Shown here: piece after piece, positions 59,104 to 64,000 of the stretch
Position numbering within the stretch: the stretch's first letter is position 1
Layout: every line of letters begins with the position of its first letter
From: Deltaproteobacteria bacterium
GTDB lineage: Bacteria; Desulfobacterota; DSM-4660; Desulfatiglandales; HGW-15
Direction: 5' to 3'
DNA: 64,000 bases
Assembly: GCA_020060215.1 (NCBI GenBank)
Contig: JAGVAP010000060.1
Location: 1-64,000, forward strand
The notes under the pieces: model-generated
Seen by the model: the letters and a program-made list of their open reading frames with translations, nothing else
The model's database searches: none
What the model was told of the DNA's origin: nothing
Position numbers and translations under genes: made by a program

Positions 59104-61089
59104 ATGAGTCTAGTCAGCGGTGTCGGGCTTTCTCTCTCCTTTCTGGGGAAAGACCTCTTTCGGGACCTCCATTTTCAGATCGAACCTGGAGATCGCTTCG
59201 GCCTTGTGGGACCGAACGGGTCCGGCAAGACCTCCCTCCTGCGACTCCTCTTCGGCGAGATCTCTCCCGACAAAGGGGAGATCCGCATCAAGAAAGGGAC
59301 CCGCGTCGGCTATCTCCCGCAGGACATCTACGAGAGCCTCGAGGGCCGTCTTCTCCAGTCGGTCCTGGAATCCGTTCCTTCGAGGACCACCTGCCAGCGG
59401 GAGATACGAGAGCTTGAAGAGTCGCTGAAGAATATCTCCGACGAGCGGCAGAAGGCGGATTCTGCGGCCAGGCTGGCCGAATTGCACGAGCGGCTGAGCG
59501 ATCTGGAGATCCACTACCCTGCGCACCGGGCCGAAAAGATCCTGACCGGCCTCGGTTTCAAACAGCAGGAACTGGAGTCGCCCGTCTCCTCCCTGAGCGG
59601 CGGATGGAAGATGAGGGCCGCCCTGGCGAGCCTGCTGTACCAGGAGCCGGATCTGCTCCTGCTGGACGAGCCCACGAATCACCTCGATTTCTATTCGGTG
59701 CGCTGGCTGGAGGAGTTCCTCCGCGGTTACAGGGGCTCCATGGTCATCATCTGCCACGACCGGGATTTTCTGAACAGGCAGATCAATCGGACCATGGGTT
59801 TCGAGCCGGAGGGGCCGAGGATCTACAGCGGCAACGTGGATGCCTACCTCGGCGCGAGGGAGGAGGAAAACAGGGTCCTGGAGGCCAGGGCCAAAAATCA
59901 GGAGCAGAAGGTCAAGGAGGCGATGAAGTTTGTGGAGCGGTTCCGGGCCAAGGCATCCAAGGCCAGGCAGGCCCAGAGCAAGATCAAGCTCATCGACAAA
60001 CTGGCGCTGATCGAAACCCACAAGAAGGAGAAGAACATCCGGTTCTCCTTTCCAGCCGTGGAGCGAAGCGGAAGGGATGTGCTCACCCTCTCGGGCGTCT
60101 CCAAATCATTCGGCGACAAGCACCTTTACAAGTCCGTCCTCCTCAGGGCCATGAGGGGGGAGAGGATCGCCATCATCGGCCCGAACGGTGCCGGCAAGAC
60201 CACCCTGCTCAGGATGGTCGCAGGGGAGATGGCGCCCGATACCGGACAGGTCCTCCTCGGCCACGGGGTGGTGATGAGCTATTATGCCCAGCACCTCTCC
60301 GAGATGCTCGACCCGAGGAAGTCCATCCTCGAGGAGGTGTACCAGGTCGTTCCTCATCAGAGTGTCAGTTTCGTAAGGGGGGTGTGCGGCGCCTTTCTCT
60401 TCTCCGGGAGCGACGTGGACAAGCCTGTGGGCGTCCTTTCGGGAGGGGAGAGGGCCCGGGTCTCCCTGGCCAAGATCCTGGTGAAGCCCGGCAACTTCAT
60501 CGCCATGGATGAGCCGACCAATCATCTGGACATCATGGCCTCGGAGCGCCTCATCGATGCGCTGGCCGAGTTCAGCGGGACCCTGATCTTTGTCTCCCAC
60601 AACCTCTCCTTTGTGAAGAGGCTGGCGACCAAGATCTGGGACATCAGGGACGGGGCCATCCTGGAGTACCCCGGGACCCTGCAGGAGTACGAAGAACACA
60701 TGGCCCGCATCGAGAGCGGCTCCACCATGGATCCGGTGCAGGCCGGGCAGAAGGAGAAACCGCCCGAGCCCCCGCGCCAGGACTCCGACTCCAGGAAGGC
60801 GAAGAGAAAGGAGAAGGCGGAAAGGCGTACCCTGGTCTCCGCCACCCTCAAACCGATCCGGGAGAAGCTCCGGCAGATCGAGGACCGGATCCATGGGATC
60901 GAGGAGCGGATGCGGGAGGTGGAGGGGTTGCTCTCCGACCCCGAGACCTTCAAGGACAAGGATAAGTGCGTCCCCCTCCTGAATGAATACACGGGGCTCA
61001 AGAAGAAGCTTGACGAGCTGATGGGAAGGTGGGAGTACAACCAGGAGCAGCTGGAATCGGCGAGACAGGAGCTGGGGGTTGGAGAGTAA
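59104..61089 (+). CDS. ABC-F family ATPase (Uup/ribosome-protection type)
   Basis: A 661-residue soluble protein with two ABC ATPase domains and no membrane part. Domain one has GPNGSGKTSLLRLLFG, LSGGWKMRAALASLL and LLLLDEPTNHLDF; the second has GPNGAGKTTLLRMVAG, LSGGERARVSLAKIL and FIAMDEPTNHLDI. The inter-domain linker (about 250-315) is charged and helical (RAKNQEQKVKEAMKFVERFRAKASKARQAQSK). The C-terminal coiled coil (about 575-655) resembles that of Uup. ABC-F proteins act on ribosomes. Start ATG at 59104 is chosen over frame extension to 59035. Confidence 0.93.
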   Translation: MSLVSGVGLSLSFLGKDLFRDLHFQIEPGDRFGLVGPNGSGKTSLLRLLFGEISPDKGEIRIKKGTRVGYLPQDIYESLEGRLLQSVLESVPSRTTCQREIRELEESLKNISDERQKADSAARLAELHERLSDLEIHYPAHRAEKILTGLGFKQQELESPVSSLSGGWKMRAALASLLYQEPDLLLLDEPTNHLDFYSVRWLEEFLRGYRGSMVIICHDRDFLNRQINRTMGFEPEGPRIYSGNVDAYLGAREEENRVLEARAKNQEQKVKEAMKFVERFRAKASKARQAQSKIKLIDKLALIETHKKEKNIRFSFPAVERSGRDVLTLSGVSKSFGDKHLYKSVLLRAMRGERIAIIGPNGAGKTTLLRMVAGEMAPDTGQVLLGHGVVMSYYAQHLSEMLDPRKSILEEVYQVVPHQSVSFVRGVCGAFLFSGSDVDKPVGVLSGGERARVSLAKILVKPGNFIAMDEPTNHLDIMASERLIDALAEFSGTLIFVSHNLSFVKRLATKIWDIRDGAILEYPGTLQEYEEHMARIESGSTMDPVQAGQKEKPPEPPRQDSDSRKAKRKEKAERRTLVSATLKPIREKLRQIEDRIHGIEERMREVEGLLSDPETFKDKDKCVPLLNEYTGLKKKLDELMGRWEYNQEQLESARQELGVGE

Positions 61090-61090
61090 G

Positions 61091-61138
61091 AGAATGTAGA
61101 ATGTCCAATCCTCAATTTCCAATGTCCAAGTTCAAGGG
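61091..61138. repeat. 7-bp tandem array after the ABC-F gene
   Basis: Seven-base units AGAATGT (twice), TCCAATC, CTCAATT, TCCAATG, TCCAAGT and TCAAGGG run from 61091, right after the ABC-F stop at 61089. They share the TCCAATG core with the array at 56794. Confidence 0.7.
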
Positions 61139-61198
61139 CCAGGACGAACTGAGCCGTGACCGACAACCAGCAAAGAACGACAAACGACCGGCTGATTC

Positions 61199-61528
61199 AT
61201 GAACATCCCCGAAGAACATAAAGAGCATTTGAGAGAGCTGGGCCTGACCGAAGAAGACTTCCCGCGCTTCGACGGGGAGTCCGTCTCTTATGAACATGAT
61301 CCGGACAGGGGGGTTCGCCTCTACGACCCCTACTACAGGACCTCCTACCGGGAGTACATCGAGCTCGACGGCTGGAGTTCCTGGAGCCATGAGAAGGACA
61401 CCTTCATGTCGGGTCTCCTGGAGGCGACCAGGGCGAATGTCGAAAGGGCCGAGGCGATGAGCGAAAAGCCCTCCCAGGAAGAGATTGCCAGGGTCATGCA
61501 GAAGAAACTAGGCAAGAGGGGTGCTTAG
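61199..61528 (+). CDS. Hypothetical acidic protein
   Basis: A 109-residue soluble acidic protein (MNIPEEHKEHLRELGLTEEDFPRFDGESVSYEHDPDRGVRLYDP start) with a Tyr-rich middle (YDPYYRTSYREYIELDGWSSWSHEKDTF) and a helical C-terminus. I do not recognise the family. It lies four bases before the helicase gene's GTG, so it may be co-transcribed with it. Confidence 0.7.
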   Translation: MNIPEEHKEHLRELGLTEEDFPRFDGESVSYEHDPDRGVRLYDPYYRTSYREYIELDGWSSWSHEKDTFMSGLLEATRANVERAEAMSEKPSQEEIARVMQKKLGKRGA

Positions 61529-61532
61529 GTCC

Positions 61533-64000
61533 GTGGAACTCCCGGAGCTCATTCGCAGCATCAAGGGAGACAGGGAGCTCGGCCCGGCTTCCGTGTACCA
61601 GAGATATGTCCCCCCCGTGGAGGCCGAATGGGAAGAAGACGGACTCCTGCCCCGGGAAATCCGGGACCTCCTGCCCCGCCTCGGGATCCGCAGCCTTTTC
61701 ACCCATCAGGCATCGGCCATGCGGCTCATCAGGCAAGGCTCCAATGTGCTGGTCGCAACCCCCACTGCCAGCGGCAAGAGCCTGATCTACAACCTGGCCG
61801 TCCTGGAGGAGCTCCTGAAGAACCCTGAGGCCAAGGCCTTGTACCTCTTTCCCCTGAAGGCCCTGGAGCAGGATCAGCTGAAAAACCTCTCCGCGCTCCT
61901 GGACGGGTACGAGGGGCGAAAGGTGTCTGCGTGCATCTACGACGGCGACACCTCCTCATACGCCCGCAAGAAGATTCGAACCCGTATTCCCGAGATCCTG
62001 GTCACCAATCCGGACATGCTCCACACGGCGATCCTGGCCCATCATCAGGGCTGGGAGGGTCTCCTGAAGAATCTCTCCCTGGTGGTGCTGGATGAGGTCC
62101 ACACGTACCGGGGGATCTTCGGCTCCCATATGAACCAGGTCCTCAGGAGGCTGAAGCGGCTCTGCAGGTCCTACGGGTCCAATCCGAGGTTCATCCTCCT
62201 CTCGGCGACCGTGAGCAACCCCGGGCAGTTTGCGGAGAGCCTGGTGGAGGAGAAGGTCGAGGTAGTGGAGAAGAGCGGGGCCCCAAGGGCAGGGCAGCAC
62301 TTTCTGTTCATGAACCCCCTGGCCGGCCCCAATTTCTCCGCTGCAAAGCTCTTCACCCGGTGCATCCAGAAGGGGTTCAGGACCATCGCCTTTACACAGG
62401 CCAGGAAGCTGACGGAACTGATCCATCTCTGGGTATCCCAGCTCTCCCCGCGGCTCCGGGAAAAGGTAAGCTCCTACAGGGCCGGGTTCATGCCCGAGGA
62501 GAGAAGGGAGATCGAGAGGAGACTCGCGCGGGGGGATCTCCTGGGCGTTGTCTCCACGAGCGCCCTGGAGATGGGGATCGATATCGGTTACCTGGACGTG
62601 TGTCTCCTGGTGGGGTACCCGGGCACCATCATCAACACATGGCAGCGGGGCGGAAGGGTGGGCCGCGCCGGGAGGGAGTCGCTCGTCATCCTCGTCGGAA
62701 AGCCGGATGCCCTGGACCAGTACTTCATGAAACACCCGGAGGAGCTGTTCGAGCGGTCCTATGAGGCCGCCCTGCTGGACCCCCACAACCCCTTTGTGGT
62801 GAAGGACCACCTCCCCTGCGCCGCGGCCGAGAGGCCGATCACCCTCGAGGATGCGGGTTACTGGCCCAGGGATCTGAAGGGTCACCTGGAGGATCTCGAG
62901 AGGGAGGGGAAACTCACCCGGACCGCCGAGGGCAAACCGACCTGGTTCTCCACCAGGCGGAATCCTCACGCAGGGGTAAACATCCGCTCGGTCGGGGCCA
63001 CCTACACCATTTTTGACGAGGAGACCGGCTGCGCCATCGGGACCGTGGACGGCATCAGGGCGCTGAAGGAATGCCATCCCGGGGCCACTTACCTGCACCG
63101 TGCCAGGCAGTACCTGGTCACCCAGCTCCACCTGGACAAGAAAGACGTCATCGCCAGGCATTCGGATCTCAGGTACTTCACCAGGATCCGGACGGAAAAG
63201 GATACGGAGATCCTGGAGGTCGTCCGCAGCAGGCCCAAGGCCCGGTTCCTGGTGCGGGAAGGCCGGGTGAAGGTGACCGAATGGATGACCGGCTATGAGA
63301 AAAGGGCGCTCCCCGGCCAGGAGCTCCTCGGGGTCCACGATCTCGACCTGCCGCCTCAGATGTTCGAGACCACGGGCTTCTGGATCGAGATGGAGGATGC
63401 GACCCGAGGACTCGTGGAGCAGCATGGATTGCACTTCATGGGGGGGATCCATGCCATCGAACATGCCATGATCGGGCTCTTCCCCCTTTTCGCCCTCTGC
63501 GACCGGAACGACATCGGAGGCATTTCCTATCCCCACCACCCGGAGATCCGCAAGAGCGCGGTCTTCATCTACGACGGGTACCCGGGCGGGGTCGGTCTTG
63601 CGCAGCACGGGTTCGACGTAGTGCAGGAACTCCTGGAGAAGACGCTCCGGCTCTTGCGTCAGTGCGAGTGTGAAGACGGGTGTCCTTCCTGCATCCATTC
63701 ACCCAAGTGCGGAAACGGGAACAAACCCCTGGACAAGCGCTCGGCGATGCTGATCCTGGAGTTTCTCCTCGGCCATCTCCCCATGAGTACGGTCTGCGAA
63801 GGCGCCGAGGAGGAGCCGGATCTCCGGCCGGAGAGAACGCCCGACCCGGATCCGGGCGCGAACCGGCAAAGGATCCTCTACTTCGATCTGGAGACCCGTC
63901 GCTCCGCCAAGGAGGTCGGGGGGTGGCAGAACACCCATCTGATGGGGATCTCCGTGGCCGTCCTCTACGACAGCCTGGAGGAGCGGTTCCTGACCTTCAC
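61533..64000 (+). CDS. MrfA-type DEAD/DEAH helicase (partial, runs past the window edge)
   Basis: Starting at GTG 61533 (GTG at 61521 is an alternative), the frame is open to the right edge. Walker A is TASGKS (78-83), motif II DEVH (187-190), motif III SAT (224-226) and motif VI QRGGRVGRAGR (371-381). A DUF1998-type C-terminal part carries four clustered cysteines (QCECEDGCPSCIHSPKCGN, about 711-726), as in B. subtilis MrfA/YprA, a DNA-damage helicase. From 63840 the reading frame no longer encodes conserved sequence; an MrfB-like segment continues one base out of frame. Confidence 0.88.
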   Translation, partial: MELPELIRSIKGDRELGPASVYQRYVPPVEAEWEEDGLLPREIRDLLPRLGIRSLFTHQASAMRLIRQGSNVLVATPTASGKSLIYNLAVLEELLKNPEAKALYLFPLKALEQDQLKNLSALLDGYEGRKVSACIYDGDTSSYARKKIRTRIPEILVTNPDMLHTAILAHHQGWEGLLKNLSLVVLDEVHTYRGIFGSHMNQVLRRLKRLCRSYGSNPRFILLSATVSNPGQFAESLVEEKVEVVEKSGAPRAGQHFLFMNPLAGPNFSAAKLFTRCIQKGFRTIAFTQARKLTELIHLWVSQLSPRLREKVSSYRAGFMPEERREIERRLARGDLLGVVSTSALEMGIDIGYLDVCLLVGYPGTIINTWQRGGRVGRAGRESLVILVGKPDALDQYFMKHPEELFERSYEAALLDPHNPFVVKDHLPCAAAERPITLEDAGYWPRDLKGHLEDLEREGKLTRTAEGKPTWFSTRRNPHAGVNIRSVGATYTIFDEETGCAIGTVDGIRALKECHPGATYLHRARQYLVTQLHLDKKDVIARHSDLRYFTRIRTEKDTEILEVVRSRPKARFLVREGRVKVTEWMTGYEKRALPGQELLGVHDLDLPPQMFETTGFWIEMEDATRGLVEQHGLHFMGGIHAIEHAMIGLFPLFALCDRNDIGGISYPHHPEIRKSAVFIYDGYPGGVGLAQHGFDVVQELLEKTLRLLRQCECEDGCPSCIHSPKCGNGNKPLDKRSAMLILEFLLGHLPMSTVCEGAEEEPDLRPERTPDPDPGANRQRILYFDLETRRSAKEVGGWQNTHLMGISVAVLYDSLEERFLTF
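63787..64000 (+). CDS. MrfB-like RNase H-fold exonuclease segment, +1 frame, partial
   Basis: After a TGA at 63784-63786 in this frame, codons run open to the window edge and encode RILYFDLETRRSAKEVGGWQ then NTHLMGISVAVLYD, the N-terminal part of the RNase H-like 3'-5' exonuclease fold with the D-x-E motif (DLET). No ATG, GTG or TTG occurs between 63787 and this motif, so it is not a normal separate gene. The simplest reading is one MrfA-MrfB fusion broken by a one-base shift near the CCCC run at 63840-63843. Confidence 0.6.

Noticed and set aside
61956..63698. A 580-codon minus-strand open frame over the helicase
   Set aside because: The plus strand carries Walker A, DEVH, SAT and motif VI of a helicase in one frame; the minus frame has none.
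1..64000. CRISPR array, tRNA or rRNA genes, prophage or insertion sequences
   Set aside because: The direct repeats seen are short and lack unique spacers of constant length. No tRNA T-loop/acceptor pairing, rRNA segment, integrase or transposase was found by reading both strands.

Overview
The window is GC-rich, tightly packed bacterial chromosome with about 52 protein genes on both strands and almost no mobile DNA. The gene set suggests a Gram-negative anaerobe, most likely a deltaproteobacterium (Desulfobacterota). The evidence is a meso-diaminopimelate type MurE, several lipoproteins, a RodZ-like protein, an indolepyruvate:ferredoxin oxidoreductase, a PxxKW-type cysteine-rich protein, and DUF169, DUF4292 and DUF4301 proteins. 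This placement is an inference from gene content; no rRNA or tRNA gene was found.

Layout. 1-8.5 kb (minus): the start of a division and cell-wall (dcw) cluster, mraZ-rsmH-ftsL-ftsI-murE-murF-mraY. A lone response-regulator receiver gene sits between murF and mraY, and three MraZ-type operator boxes lie upstream of mraZ. 8.5-16 kb: small heat-shock protein, Lon-related protease, a cysteine-rich/methyltransferase/DUF169 trio, a STAS protein and a ferritin-like protein. 15.9-21.7 kb (minus): acyl-CoA synthetase, iorA, iorB and a methylmalonate-semialdehyde-type dehydrogenase, which read as one 2-oxoacid/amino-acid catabolic unit. 21.8-25.2 kb: YfgM-like, DedA, MoaA and a DUF4292 lipoprotein. 25.4-36.8 kb (minus): an HD protein, mfd, two periplasmic peptidyl-prolyl isomerases, a RodZ-like protein, tyrS, an RpoH-like sigma factor and a TPR lipoprotein, ending at a clear intrinsic terminator.

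37-45.5 kb: a membrane adenylate/guanylate cyclase with a DUF2007 protein, an O-methyltransferase, an ArsA-type ATPase with an Hsp20-like tail, hisS-aspS, and the PxxKW protein behind a strong promoter. 45.5-51.6 kb (minus): xseA-M23 peptidase-xseB-ispA-dxs-tlyA. 51.9-64 kb: DUF4301, PilZ, a rhomboid protease fused to a DnaJ C-terminal domain, purM, tatA, a second acyl-CoA ligase, an ABC-F ATPase, and at the right edge an MrfA-type helicase. The helicase is followed, after a one-base frame change, by an MrfB-type nuclease segment.

The spacers hold structured repeats. There are degenerate 7-bp tandem arrays at six or more sites, several reaching a stop codon. There is a family of 55-70 bp palindromes built from 8-bp units (three good copies and one decayed), and two GTAG-headed REP-like hairpins. 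No CRISPR array, insertion sequence, prophage or integrase was seen. I did not find a clear, complete, undescribed multi-gene system. The strongest leads are the response regulator in the cell-wall operon, the rhomboid-DnaJ fusion, the helicase-nuclease junction and the heptad repeats.
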